Position numbers and translations under genes: made by a program
In this document: in pieces, positions 14,696 to 28,899 of the stretch
Layout of the letters: the number at the start of each line of letters is the position of its first letter
Position numbering within the stretch: position 1 is the stretch's first letter
Assembly: GCA_963978895.1 (NCBI GenBank)
Contig: OZ022238.1
Coordinates: 49,340,105 to 49,404,104, forward strand
Reading direction: 5' to 3'
Source of the DNA: Erpobdella octoculata
Lineage: Eukaryota; Annelida; Clitellata; Hirudinida; Erpobdellidae
DNA length: 64,000 nucleotides
The notes under the pieces: model-generated
The model's input: only the letters and a program-made list of their open reading frames with translations
Told to the model about the DNA's origin: nothing
Database searches by the model: none

Positions 14696-16302
14696 CTAGC
14701 AGTGCCCGTAGCGGCTTCGCTCGCATGAAATTAGAGAGTTTGAACCGTGCATCCATAGTAGAGATCAATTTTTTAGGTCTCGGCTCGGCCCGTCGACAAC
14801 TTAGCCCAGCCCGTTTTAAAAACCTAAACTCCTGGCCCGGAACAGCCCGTTTGAATTAGGCCCGGTCCATTTTAACAGGCCTAGAAGTTCTATATACTTG
14901 ATGAAAAACTTCGGCCCGTCCCACCTTGACTTCAGGTTTGGCCCGGCCCAACTGAAGACCCTAAAATCACTAAAATATCTATATACTTGGTGAAAAACCT
15001 CGGCTCGTCCCACTTTGATTTAAGGTTTGGCCTGTGAAGACTCTAAAACAACGGCTTGGCCCAACCGGTGATAAACTGGACTTAGCTACTTTTAACCGGC
15101 ACAAAACTTCAAAATACTAATTTTTACATTTGTAGCACTTACAGTTTTTGAGTAGCAGTTATTTTGAAATCAAATAACCCTTATTTCCACCCCACATTTG
15201 AGGTCCTGGAAACCAAATTTTTAAAAAATGTTGAAACACTTATATCATTATTTTTTGAGTAAATACTAAATACTAATTTTGACATCTGTAGCATTCACAG
15301 TTTTTGAGTAGCAGTTACTTTAAAAACCAAAGAAACCTTTTTCCACCCTACATTTGAGATCATGAAAACCAAAATTTCATATATCCTTATTTTTAGAGTA
15401 GAAACTAAATACTAATTTTTACTTTTGTAGCATTTACAGTTTTTGAGTAGCTGTTACTTTAAACACCAAGTAACCCAATTTTCCACCCCACATTTGAGGT
15501 CCTGAAAACCAAATTTTCAAAAAATAGTGAAACACGTATATCATTATTTTTAGAGTAGAAGCTAAATACTAATTTTTACTTTTGTAGCATTTACAGTTTT
15601 TGAGTATCAGTTACTTTAAAAACCAAGTAATCCTATTGTCCAGCCCAAATTTAAGGTCCTGAAAGCCAAATTTATAAAAAAATGGTGAAACACGTATATC
15701 TTTATTTTTAGAATAGAAACTAAATACTAATTTTTAAATCTGTGGTATTTACAGTTTTTGAGTAGCAGTTACTTTAAAAAACAAATAACCCTATTTTCCA
15801 CCCCACATTTGAAGTCCTGGAAATCAAATTTTCAAAAAATGCTAAAACACGTATTTCATTATTTTTGGAGTAGAAACTAAATACTAATTTTTACTCCTGT
15901 AGCATTAACAGTTTTTGAGTAGAAGCTACTTTAAAAACCAAATAACCCAATTTTCCAACCCACATTTGAGGTCCGGGAAACCGAATTTTCAAAAAATGGT
16001 GAAACACGTATCTTTTTATTTTTCAAAAAAAATCTATATACCAAATTTCAAAATCTTCTCATTTTTGGTTTTCGAGATATACATTGTTTTAGAAAAAAGT
16101 TTGTTTTCCAGTTTTTTCCCCTCAGGAGTGAAATTTTCAAAAATCCTTTCTTAGCGGATGTTGACGCTATAAAAGTAATATAAGTTCCAAATTTCACGTT
16201 CCTAGGATAAGGCGTTTGAGCTCGGCGTTGATTATCAGTAAGTCATCTGTCAGTCAGTCAGTCAGTCAGTCAGGACATGTTCTTTTATATATATATATAT
16301 AT

Positions 16303-16303
<1 letters not shown>
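14696..16303 (-). mobile_element. non-autonomous Helitron, copy 1
   Basis: On the minus strand it begins TCTATATATA...AAAAGAACATG, passes a GACT tandem run, and ends GGGCACTGCTAG at 14696 followed by T, which are Helitron start and end signatures; GCGAGCGAAGCCGC near the end can form the terminal hairpin. The interior is about six imperfect copies of a unit of roughly 155 bases carrying ACAGTTTTTGAGTAGCAG, plus a GC-rich GGCCCGG-type block near 14780-15070. Copy 2 lies inverted at 61293-62869. Confidence 0.75.

Positions 16304-16376
<73 letters not shown>
16304..16376. repeat. (AT)n microsatellite
   Basis: AT array adjoining the 5' end of the Helitron at 14696-16303, consistent with insertion into an AT microsatellite. 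Confidence 0.9.
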
Positions 16377-16378
<2 letters not shown>

Positions 16379-16617
16379 TAAACTTATTTTTTAACATTTG
16401 TTTTAAATGGATTGAGACTGAGTTTGATTTTCTTCAATTTGCATTAATAAATTATTAAAGGTACCAAAAATAATTGCAAACTGAAGATAGTCAAAACAAT
16501 TGTTTGCCTGCGGCGGGCTTTTACTTTTCTCAAGGTTTAGCCCCCAGCACATTTGTGGCTGGTTGCGCCCCACATATATTATCAATCTAATGTATACATA
16601 CATACACACACACACAT

Positions 16618-16752
<135 letters not shown>

Positions 16753-18357
16753 CATTTTGAGTTTTAAAATTCTCCAGGTTAAATTTAAAAAATATTAGTC
16801 CCCCCCAAGGTTTTGCTGAATCTCCGCCTCTGCCAGGACTAACAAAATTATTAATTGTTAGTTGAAATAAATAACGTTGAAGTAAAACAATTGAAATGTT
16901 TGTTATAAACTTTAAAATTTAGCTACGCTGCAGGTGCCGAACAAATTTTCCACTGTTTTTGGCATTTTATTAAGCAACATAAAACAGCAGCTCTGTTTAG
17001 TTTATTCAGTTTCGTTTTTGCGCACGCGGTCTTAAGTTGCTGATAGATATATTTTAATAAAAGTTTTTTTATGTAATTTAATACAATGTGAATTGTAAAT
17101 ATGATCAGAAAAAACTTTTTATTTTTAGTTCTATTTTTTCTGGTCTCGTTTGCTGCAGTGTTCAACGTGGATAAATCTTGGAAGTGAAAGTTAACAAAAT
17201 TTTCGTTATTTAATTAAACTGAAACTTGAAATGCAAAGTTAATTTTGATATAAATACTTTATATTTCAATTCTAAAAATTGTCTACAATCTTATATTTTA
17301 ACTTGTCAAAATAAAGAAATGTGTAAAACAAATTTTTTATCAAGTTTAAAATAATTTGTTTTCATAAAATAACCCTTATATTTAAATAGTTTGTTTCAGC
17401 AAAAAATTTTTTTAGAAAAAACTGTTTTTTAGTAGTTTTACTAGTTAAAAGGTTTTCTTATTAACGTTGACTGCTTACTATTTACAGTGGTAGTTCACCG
17501 TAGTTCGAGGCTTCACCAACATCAAGCATAAAGTTTTCTATTCTACATGACCAGTAACAAATTTAACAAAATTTTAATTTATTTTCAGCCACTTACATTT
17601 TTTTCTTTATGAAAAGTTTGATTCCAAATTGTTGCCTTTGTATTTCGATACAAGCAAATACGAACAGCCCGCAAGTCAAGAAAAGAACAAAAAATAAAAT
17701 TCACACCAACCAAACCACCATACATTTTTATCATAGCAAATTATTTTTTTAAAACAAAAATATTATTTTTTTCAAAACAAAATTTTAATTTTTTTAAAAT
17801 AAGAATTTAATTTTTTTAAATAAGATTTTTTTTAAATAAGATTATTTTAAATTGAAAGTATTATTGTTTTTATTCATTCTTTTAACTATTCTTTTCTAGG
17901 CGGCACATTTTCACCATGCCATATTTTGGACAGAACTCTTTATCGGTTCTAGAGTTATTAAATAACAAACACCACCCATTTGTGCTTTATATTTGAAACT
18001 AACAACATTATATTTCATGTCAGCATAGGTTTTTCCAATTCCTTATCATGGATTCTGTAGAAAGAGGGGTTATTGGAATCATCATTTAACCACAGATGTT
18101 TATAAAAATCAGGTGATTTTCATTTGCTAAAAATATATTTTTTTTTTTTAAGCTTGAATGAAATCATTTGTTTCTTTACTGCAAAAGATACGTTTCATAA
18201 TTGAAACAATTGTAAATGACAAAACGTGATCTTACTACATGTAATGATTACGTAACAATCCGTAACAGCTTGACACGACACTCTGGTTTATAAATATTCA
18301 TTTTTGAAAAATTAATGCATGCAACGACATGACAAATGACGATATTTTATTATTTTT
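16753..18357. other. non-coding stretch
   Basis: AT-rich with homopolymer T runs. TAGTCCCCCCCAAGG followed by CTCCGCCTCTGCC near 16797-16835 looks like the end of a DNA transposon. The 80-codon minus frame at 16923-17165 has no recognisable homology. It separates the repeats from the 3' end of gene B. Confidence 0.5.
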
Positions 18358-21331
18358 TTATTCGTTAGGTGGCCACGAGTCGTCTCCTTCCGATTCAGAA
18401 ATTTGGGACTTCAATTTCTTTAGTCTCTCGATTAGGGCGGAAAAGTTAAAAGTGATCCGATTACATCCGAATTGATCCTAAAAGTATTTTTCAAAAAAGT
18501 AACATTTTAAATTAGCATAAAATTTAATAAGATGTTAATTTGGTGTAAATAAATATTAAAAAATGTAATCTGTTACTCTGGCATCTTTTCCGTCTAATTG
18601 TTTCTTTGAATTGCAGATGTTAACAAGAGTTTCGTAGTTTTTAAAGAATTTCGCCACCATAAATTTCCTACGAATACAACAAATAACTTCTCCTTAGGTT
18701 TTATTTTGATTTCAAGCTAACTAAAATACATTTTTCTTAACGAGTGAAAAACAAACTGAACTAACAAAGAAAAATAGCATAACATAAATGCAATCAAATG
18801 ATGACCTGAACTTTTCCGGGTAGAAATACTTCTTGTCCAGAACGTCACATACGGCAACTCTGATCGTCTCGTGGCGTATTATATTGTTGTAATATTCTGC
18901 TATTCCAGGACGTTTTTCCTGTAAATATGTTTTTGCATTAGCAATAAGGTCAACAGAGAATGAAGTTAGGGCACCCGCTTGACTACTATTATAGATCAAG
19001 GACACAACAGTCCTAAGTTTACCATGGAGCTCGTTCAGAGTTTTGAACTCTACTTGTCAGGTCGGGTCAAGGTAATGACAATTCTTGAAAATTGGTTTGT
19101 CTATTGTTTGATAAACAAGCATGCTACTCTTTACTAAAAAGCAGCCACTTTTCTTAGTTTATTTATAACAATGGCTTTGTTGGTTGAATTTGTAAACACA
19201 GCTGATGTCAACAAAGAAAACACTGGTTCCTAGTTTGACTCTGTCTTGCTGTTTAGTAGCTCATAAAATGTGCTACTCAGTTGATGGTCGCTCAATTGTT
19301 TTTCCGTAATATTTTTCTTGTGAAGGAAGGACGTAGAAAATCGTCCCTATTAAATTTTATAGGAAGTAAAGAGTTTTGTTGAAATTAACTTTTATTTTTT
19401 TCACATTTTATTCATCTACTGCACCATCACGCACACACACACACAAACGCACACACAATTGTTGATTAGTTGTCGAAGGGATGCTCTTGGAAGTGAAACT
19501 ACAAGTCGCACAAGGTAATTATAATTTTCTGAAAAAAATTTCATGCGTGTTGTTGTGTGTTGTTTCTCTAATTTGTGTTTTCTATGCACGTTTATGTCAA
19601 CAAATGAACGCAAAGAGCTCAAAAATTAGAAATTTCACGGATAAATATTTTTTAGACGTGCTAAGAAAAGGTGAAAGTTTTCGTGGCGTAGAGATTTTGA
19701 AATTTTTCACCTGGCATGATATTGTTAGACCGCAAAAAATTAAATAAAAACAGAAATTTTGAAAAACAAATTGATTGTAAAATCGAAAAAAGTAGTATCA
19801 AATTTAAGATTTTGCAAAAGCGTCGCGTTCTGTTTTTTTTATTGAAAAATAAATGCGCGTTTGTTTTAGTAAGCTAGAGATATTACCTTTTCACAAGATG
19901 GTATGTTGTGGTATGGTTTCTCACATAAGAGGGACTGAATGGTCAGTGCTACCCCCACCAAGTTCATAACCGGTGCCCATCCTGGACCTGGGGCCGTACT
20001 GAAAAACGCTTCTTTTAATGAAATATAATTAGCTTTATTTGGTTTTTTCAAATGAATTTTATGCAATTAACTCTGTTTTTTAATTTATATTCACACAATT
20101 AGTCTTTAAGTAAAAAATATTATTACCCTAGTATGCTTATGCAGACTTTACCACATAAGTACAAGTTCGGATTGAACCGCACTGTGTTGCCAGCGGTTGA
20201 CATGTGCTTGACCTGTGGAGGACTGAACGGATATTGTTCTAGGCATTTCATTGTAAAATAAAATGAACCCCCTTCGTAGGGGGTTTTTTCCGGGCCGATT
20301 ATCAATAGGTGGATCTGTAAAATTAAAATTTAACAAAATGTAAGCATTTTTCTGGTAATGTTTATGCGAGAATACTTAAAAATTTTACCTATATGCACAT
20401 TTAAAGAACTTATAAAATGAAAAAAATGTCAAAAAAGCATTCTATCTAGTTTAAAAAATAGCAGATGGCTAGTTTGAGTAAAAGGTGCCCCACGTTTTAA
20501 GTGTTGAAAATTTATGGCTTGTTTGTTATACGAATGTCTACAATTAACGCATGCCTCCATCAAGACATTTCTCACACAGCCCAGAAAAAAATTACTATTT
20601 TTCGCTTAGTTTACAAAAATTTGGTATTTTTAAAAGTTTTTTTTAAATATTTTTTTTTCTATTGGTTGGCATAGAAATCGTCAAAACGGGTTAAACTAGC
20701 TACGATAGCTCAGCGACATTGATGAAGTTACAATGACCTTAGGTTAGCCTGTTGTCGGCAAAGAAGTGTGCTCTCAACCCACAATTGTTGGCGGTGTGTT
20801 GAAAGTCTGATTATGAACAATAAAAAAATGTACGAAAAATGATCTTTGAAGGACGCTGCAAGCCAACGAAGTGATCGAACTTGAAGATTCGTCAGCGTTT
20901 AATTGGCTGTTTTGGTCCTTGAGATAATTCCGTTATCAGTTGAGTGTAGAGCCATCATCAAATTCAAAAGAGAACTAAAATCTCAAGAGAGTATGTGTGG
21001 TCCACTGCGTCAAACGCAGCTGATCGAGCAAGTTGTTGAAAAACCAGTAATTAAAATAGAGCACGTGTATGTAAAACTTGCTTTGGTGTTTTGTTAAAAC
21101 AAAAAGTTACTACAAATAACAATTTCAAGTTAACAAAGTGTAAAACACAAAAGCGTCATATGTAATTTTGAAAAAAAAAAACAAATCTAATAGAATGTTA
21201 AATTTTCTTAAAGAAAATTTATAAATTTTGCCTTTTATAAAATGAACAAAAATCTAACTAGTGTGGCATCTTCTTCGTCCATGAAAGCAGCTATGCCAGA
21301 TGGTGGTTTGTTGCAAAGTTCGATGGCATCT
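18358..21331 (-). CDS. UBE2Z-like E2 ubiquitin-conjugating enzyme, gene B (5' partial)
   Basis: Exons 21259-21331, 20127-20314, 19887-19998, 18806-18918, 18577-18667 and 18358-18477 splice in frame. Motifs: [57 protein letters not shown] (catalytic Cys), CEKPYHNIP, then [20 protein letters not shown] and a final exon [19 protein letters not shown]...[11 protein letters not shown]. It is the closest paralogue of gene A: both have EQYPFSPP and the same exon lengths. UBE2Z family members are E2 enzymes of the UBA6 pathway. The first coding exon was not found in the repeat-rich DNA above 21331. The last exon carries the SWPP motif shared with E and F but has no poly-Asp. Intron 1 (20315-21258) contains unexplained moderately GC-rich sequence at 20690-21060. 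Confidence 0.86.
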
Positions 21332-21849
21332 CTAGGTGAGAATATAATTTTTATTTCAACTTAAGAAAGATAAAATTTCAAAGTTTACACAATTATTATA
21401 CTTTACTACTCTTTTCATAAAACTCATAATTTTCTCTCTTTATCTCTTAAAATCTGAAAAACTCTTGCTCGATGGTTTCAGAGATGATATAAATAGATTA
21501 TCAGAAATTTTGCGAGAACGATGGGTATAAAAAAAATAGTGATGAACGGTTCACTATTTGAATAACTGATTTTAAAGTTTAAAAGAAAATACTCAAATAT
21601 AAGTGATCATTCAGTCTTTATCAGTCAACTATTAGCGGGCTGATAAAGAAAGCGGATGTTTTAGTTTTACATAGAAAATTAACTGCCAGGTCTGTAAATT
21701 TTAATTTTAAATAATTATATTAGAATTGAAAAAAAAACAACGCAATTTTTTTAAATTCAGCTAAGTAGCATCGTAGCAGTGTTTTTCATTCCTTTTTTTT
21801 GCTATTTTTAAATTACATAAAACAGCAGCTTTGATTATTTTATTATGTA
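21332..21849. other. non-coding stretch upstream of gene B exon
   Basis: AT-rich; the first exon of gene B is expected on the minus strand in this direction but nothing convincing is visible before the TATG element. Confidence 0.5.
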
Positions 21850-23004
21850 CTAGCCGGGTACCCGGCATTGCCAGAGGCTTTTAGAGGTTTTTCTATAGTT
21901 TTTCTCTCGCTCCCGTTTCTACCCGCTTGCTTTCCCGCTCCCGGTTGCTTTCCCGCTCCCAGTCGCTTTCCCACTCCCGCCTGCTCTCCCGTTCCCGGTC
22001 GCTTTCTCTTTCCCGCTCGCTCTTTTGCTCTCGGTTGCTTTTCCGTCCCCGCTATCTTTCTCGTTCTTGTTCGCTCTCCCACTCCCGCTCCGCTCATTTT
22101 GTGTCCAATTTCATTTTTTTCCACAAAAACCTTTCCCCATTGACTCTTAAGGTTGTGTGAAAATTTAACTATGATCAGATGAATGGTGTAGCAATGCATA
22201 AAGGACAGGACAGACATTCATCAATATGCATAATTTCCTAGGTCTGTATGTATGTATGTATGTATGTATGTATGTATGTATGTATATATGTATGTATGTA
22301 AGTATGTATGTATGTATGTATGTATGTATGTATGTATGTATGTATGTATGTATGTATGTATGTATGTATGTATGTATGTATGTATGTATGTATGTATGTA
22401 TGTATGTATGTATGTATGTATGTATGTATGTATGTATGTATGTATGTATGTATGTATGTATGTATGTATGTATGTATGTATGTATGTATGTATGTATGTA
22501 TGTATGTATGTATGTATGTATGTATGTATGTATGTATGTATGTATGTATGTATGTATGTATGTATGTATGTATGTATGTATGTATGTATGTATGTATGTA
22601 TGTATGTATGTATGTATGTATGTATGTATGTATGTATGTATGTATGTATGTATGTATGTATGTATGTATGTATGTATGTATGTATGTATGTATGTATGTA
22701 TGTATGTATGTATGTATGTATGTATGTATGTATGTATGTATGTATGTATGTATGTATGTATGTATGTATGTATGTATGTATGTATGTATGTATGTATGTA
22801 TGTATGTATGTATGTATGTATGTATGTATGTATGTATGTATGTATGTATGTATGTATGTATGTATGTATGTATGTATGTATGTATGTATGTATGTATGTA
22901 TGTATGTATGTATGTATGTATGTATGTATGTATGTATGTATGTATGTTGCAAAATGATATACAAGGATATTTTAAAAGCCGTCATTTTTGACGGGCTAGC
23001 CCTA
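21850..23004. mobile_element. Helitron-type element with a very long TATG array
   Basis: Left end CTAGCCGGGTACCCGGCATT is the same terminus as at 12457. It is followed by CCCGCTCCCGGTTGC-type pyrimidine repeats. The right end has the hairpin CCGTCATTTTTGACGG and GGGCTAGCCC, the terminus of the Helitron remnant at 12336-12363. Two different Helitron-like ends therefore face outward around a 0.7-kb TATG array. Confidence 0.55.
22243..22947. repeat. (TATG)n microsatellite, about 700 bp
   Basis: Nearly perfect TATG repeats over roughly 700 bases, with only two or three variant units at the left end. The long open frames reading YVCM or YIHT on either strand are artefacts of the repeat. Confidence 0.98.
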
Positions 23005-24507
<1,503 letters not shown>

Positions 24508-24730
24508 TTTAATAAATAATGATATAATTATATTATATAAATAAATAACAAAATATTCAAATAACTTGAATTAATTCAATATATGTACATCGTAATGTTA
24601 AAACATCCGTTCTTGGTACGAGCAAACCTTTAGTTTTTATATATAGGTTAATTTGAAAAGGTTTAAGAAATTCTTTAGTTGCTGTTTTATTGTTACTGGT
24701 TAAATATTAATACAATCGCTGCTTATACAG

Positions 24731-26749
24731 AGACACAATGGCTCTCTACAGCGACCCTCCGCCTGGTATTGCAGCCTTTCCAGATGACAACGACTATAGA
24801 CTGGTACTCTTTTTTCTGCTTTGCATAATATTGCAGGAATTTTTTATTAATGCATTAATAGAATTTTGTTGCCTTCATTTAGATCCATCTACTTATAGTT
24901 GGACCAGATGGCACCCCATACCAAGGGGGTCTTTTTTATTTCAAGGTAACGTGCACCACTTCATACCCTATTAAACCACCTGTAGTTACGTTTATGACTA
25001 CTGGTGGGGGTGAGGTCAGATTTAACCCCAATCTGTATAATAATGGAAAAGTTTGCCTAAGCATCCTAGGGTAAAAACTATTTTTTAATTGTTTTAAATG
25101 TAATAGTATGATAATTATTTATAAGTCAATTTTGTTTTTACAAATAATGGCTTATGTGACATCTGAAACGTTTAGTGTTTTATTACCGTTGTGTTTGTCA
25201 ACATGCATACCTGTCATCATTATTTTGTGTGACACAAATATTATATAAATTTTCAATTCCGGGGTAATATCGTCCGGAGAGATATTGGCCCGGAAAATAT
25301 CATCAAGGCGGATATTGTCCATCTGCCTGATTGTCTCGCTTTCTCTCGAGATTTCAAATTTTTCCTTAAACCACGGTGTTTCGATGACACACTGGCTATA
25401 ACATTCAGCCATATTATTGAATCAATTGTGTAGAAACTGATTCTTAACATATGACAAATACATATACTTTTTTTGTTTTATCAGAACGTGGGCTGGACCC
25501 CCATGGACAGCTGCCATGAATTTAACGTCACTAGCAGTTTCCATTCAATCGATATTGAACGAGAAGCCATACCATAACGAGCCAATTTATGAAAAAGTTA
25601 ATTTTGTGAATTTATTTTTAAACTGATAACCTAATAATCGGTTGGTTCTACATCTCTTGTCCCACTATTGTGGAACCATATCAGCTGTTTGTCAGACTTT
25701 AACTGTATTATTCTAGAAGACGGAAGCTTTGGCTTGTCAGTTTATTAATAAGTAACCATTTAAAAAAAATTCTTAGTTTTTAGCCTTACAGGGTGACATA
25801 GTTTCAGAATTGTAGTAAACCGATTGCTGACTGTCAGTTAAATTGATAAAAAAGCAATGAAGTAAAAAAATGTATTTAATACAAAATGAAAACATTTTAA
25901 ATTAAATGATCTAAATTAGAAAACCTTGACATTCCAGCCAACGTAGTCTGGCACTGCTGGAGCCATACGACTGATATAATTATTATCTAGACAGTGTTAA
26001 AATAAACTTTCAACTTCTAATATAGTCTATAAGTATTTTTAAACTTATTTCAGAAGGAAGCTCAGCCAGGTGATGCTCAAAGATACAACGAAGTCATCCA
26101 GTACGAGACAATCAGGGTGGCAGTGTGCAGTGCCATAGAACAAAAATATGAATATCCTGATATTTTCAGGTTTGGAATAATTATCTCTACTAGGATATAA
26201 ACAAACATTAGCAAAAACAGTCTGTTATCATTTCAAATTTTAGTTTTGTAAGTTCATTTCACGTCTCAACAGGCGTTTCATGTTGGCCACGTTCTTTAAA
26301 AACTATGATTTTCATGTTCATGTCTGTCGGACAAAAGCAAATTGTTCTGATCGTGCGAATACGGTAAGAAATTTATTTTTTACTACTAATATAATCCAAT
26401 AAATCAAAAATTTAATCTCTAAGTAGAAATGTTGACAATACATCTTGCTATTATGCAGCCTCTCGTCCCCGTCGAAGAAAACAATCGTAATTATTCTCTT
26501 CTACTCCAAAGACTTGAAAAACTGAAGGCCACAATCCAGGATTGCGGAGGCCATGGTTCATGGCCTCCTGGTGGAAAAACGTTGACCCACGAGGAAGAAT
26601 ATAATCCAGTAGAAGCTAAACCAAAAGATCTAAGCGCATATTTAGATTTTTATTTTGATAATTTTGATGATGATGATGATGACGATGTTGATTGCTATGA
26701 TGATGATGATAACGATAACGTTGCTGATGACTCTGAGATAAGGAAATAA
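24731..26749 (+). CDS. UBE2Z-like E2 with acidic tail, gene E (5' partial)
   Basis: Exons 24731-24803, 24883-25070, 25485-25596, 26054-26169, 26273-26363 and 26459-26749; all phases agree and give 290 codons with the stop. Motifs: [53 protein letters not shown] with the catalytic Cys, [43 protein letters not shown]. The last exon starts [19 protein letters not shown], has SWPPGG, and ends in two runs of Asp. The family is an E2 of the UBA6 route. The Met in RDTMALY aligns inside the E2 domain of UBE2Z, so a 5' exon is missing; none was seen upstream. Its twin is gene F. Confidence 0.87.
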
Positions 26750-28328
26750 AAAATATATTTTATTAACAGCTAAACTTTGAGCACGAACAAATTGCTTCTA
26801 ATCTAGCATCATGACAAAAACGTCATATTACCTTTTTCTACTCGTCTCAAAATCGTGTCTTAGTTCGTTTATTTTTAACCAGCACTTGACGCACGCTTCG
26901 CGTTTTAATCTTAATATATTCATTTTTTTTAATTCTTACATTTATTATTAAGAAACTGTTTAGTAATTTTTAATTATATAACATTTGATATTATTAACTT
27001 TTTCTGTTTTTTTTTCATAAATATGTTTCCATTTTCTAAACTTTTAATAAACCACTCAGATTTTTGATCTGTTGCAAAAAACATTGTGTGTGTTCTCTGG
27101 CTCTTCTTTAATTATTATAGTTCTAATCTGATTTATCAAACTTTTTTTCCTGATGTTTTCAACGCTTTTCAATCTAACCTTGCAATTTTTAACTCTAGTG
27201 TTCTATGATGTTTTTTCTATTTTTTAAGCTTCTGAACTTGCTCAAATTATTTCTTCTTTTTTACAACAACAAATTTTATACTCATGATTTCTATGTCTGT
27301 TTTAGTTTCAAAAAATGTTTTCTTACTTCATCTTAAGTATACTATCCCATATTGTCTTGAAAACATCACACTTTAACTTTAAATTATTGCAATTTTGAGC
27401 TTCATTGAAAGACAATTTCATTAATTTACTGCTTTAATTTAAATTTTTTTAAGTTTGTGAGCAAAGTTGAAACGAGTAGTATAGTAACCATTCAAATGTA
27501 TGAATAACAGCCTAACTGCAACAATGTTTATAAAAGCTAGGCTGTTGTAATATTGTAATAAATTCGAGAAGTAACTTTATACAACTAATCTTTTAGTTTG
27601 TTGATAACGGAAATATGTTTTTTCTATTTATTCTTTCAAAGATGAAAAGATTTGGTGTTAGTTGTTACCAGTTTAATTATGGATATGTTTTGCATATTTT
27701 AGCTAGTTCTACCGATCTTAAACACAACTAAACATATTGAAACGTTTGTATTATTAGGTTTGTATCATAGGTTTTGACAAATCGTAAGTCACCATCCGTT
27801 CACAACTTTGGTACATCATCTCATCTTTTTGGACTATAACATGTAAATGCTACGGTGGGGTTTTAGACAATGTACCTAAACTTTACGGTCTTGATATTAT
27901 GCACATATGTCTAAAACAATGTAGAAACTAACCTATTCAGTAGCTGTTTATAAAGCTATCGTCATTTCTAATGGTTTTTTTTATTACATAATCATAGGCA
28001 GGATTAGGATTACTTAGACCGTCCTCCTGGGCTTTATATTGAGTTATAAAACTTCTCTTATTAGTAATGGTTAAAACATATCTTTGTGAAAAATTGAAAA
28101 AAAATTATAATTAAAAACTTAATTCAAACTACGTTTGTAGCGCATTGATAATTAGGTAATGTGTTGCCTTTTTTCAATTATTCAGAAAAATCTTCTTTGA
28201 AACAAGAAGGTCACGTGACTTCAAGAAATATTTTTATTCCAGTTTTTTTTTCGGAATCAACGTCAAGGAGATAAGCTTTAGAATACGTAACCTAACCCAA
28301 CATTATTTGACTTTTTTTAAACCATTTT
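26750..28328. other. intergenic stretch between genes E and F
   Basis: AT-rich DNA with no open frame or family match that I can support. The 5' exon of gene F is expected here but was not recognised. Confidence 0.55.
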
Positions 28329-28483
28329 TTTATAATAGTTTATAGTCCTTTACACCAGGTGTTTTAAGACTGAAATAGCTGTATGTAAGAAGCACCTAAG
28401 TGCTTCTTGTCGTGGATCATAAATTGTTCTTTTCAACTGTCCCTCCTCTTTTATCCAGGCTTGAGACTGGCTCGCAATTAGCA
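28329..28483 (+). repeat. dispersed ~160-bp repeat, copy 1
   Basis: Begins TTTATAATAGTTTATAGTCC, passes TTTACACC.GGTGTTTTAAGACTGAA, and ends GACTGGCTCGCAATTAG. Related copies at 34762-34919, 45980-46146 and 51349-51506. No coding capacity; may be a SINE or the end of a larger transposon. Confidence 0.7.
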
Positions 28484-28497
28484 AGGCGTAAGTTTTT

Positions 28498-28687
28498 GAT
28501 GAGTTTTTTTCCTAGATATTGATTTTAGTTTGGAAAAAAAAGTTTTCAGTGGCCATTTAATAAATCTAAACCTGAAAAGTTGCTGGTTTTTTTCAAGCCA
28601 GCAACTTTTTAGGTTTAGATTTATTAAATGGCCACTGAAAATTTTTTTTCCAAATTAAAATTAATATCAAGGAATAAAAAAACTCAT
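28498..28687. repeat. long near-perfect palindrome (hairpin of ~90-bp arms)
   Basis: The arm from 28498 (GATGAGTTTTTTTCC...) to about 28587 (GTTGCTGG) is reverse-complemented from about 28597 (CCAGCAAC) to 28687 (AAAAAAACTCAT) with a loop of only about 10 bases. A few mismatches lie in the outer arm. It sits directly beside a dispersed repeat and upstream of gene F. Likely a foldback or MITE insertion, or a source of hairpin RNA if transcribed. Confidence 0.85.
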
Positions 28688-28899
28688 TAAACATTCAAAG
28701 TACTGCTTAGCTTAACTGATTTACATTTTCTAATCTTGAAAGGACCTGAAAAAAACTCTCCTAAAGATGACTGATCTACTTTCTAAGCACAGAATAAAAA
28801 AGTAAATAGCTTGTTATTGATTGTATAACTTAGAAATGCTTATTAGTTTGTTGTTATTATAGCAATGAAGTTATTTTTGCAATCTTTTTTTTCACACAG

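Noticed and set aside
15915..16154. Matching 79-80 codon frames here and at 61425-61664
   Set aside because: They are the same non-coding segment of the two Helitron copies; conservation reflects shared origin, and no domain is visible.
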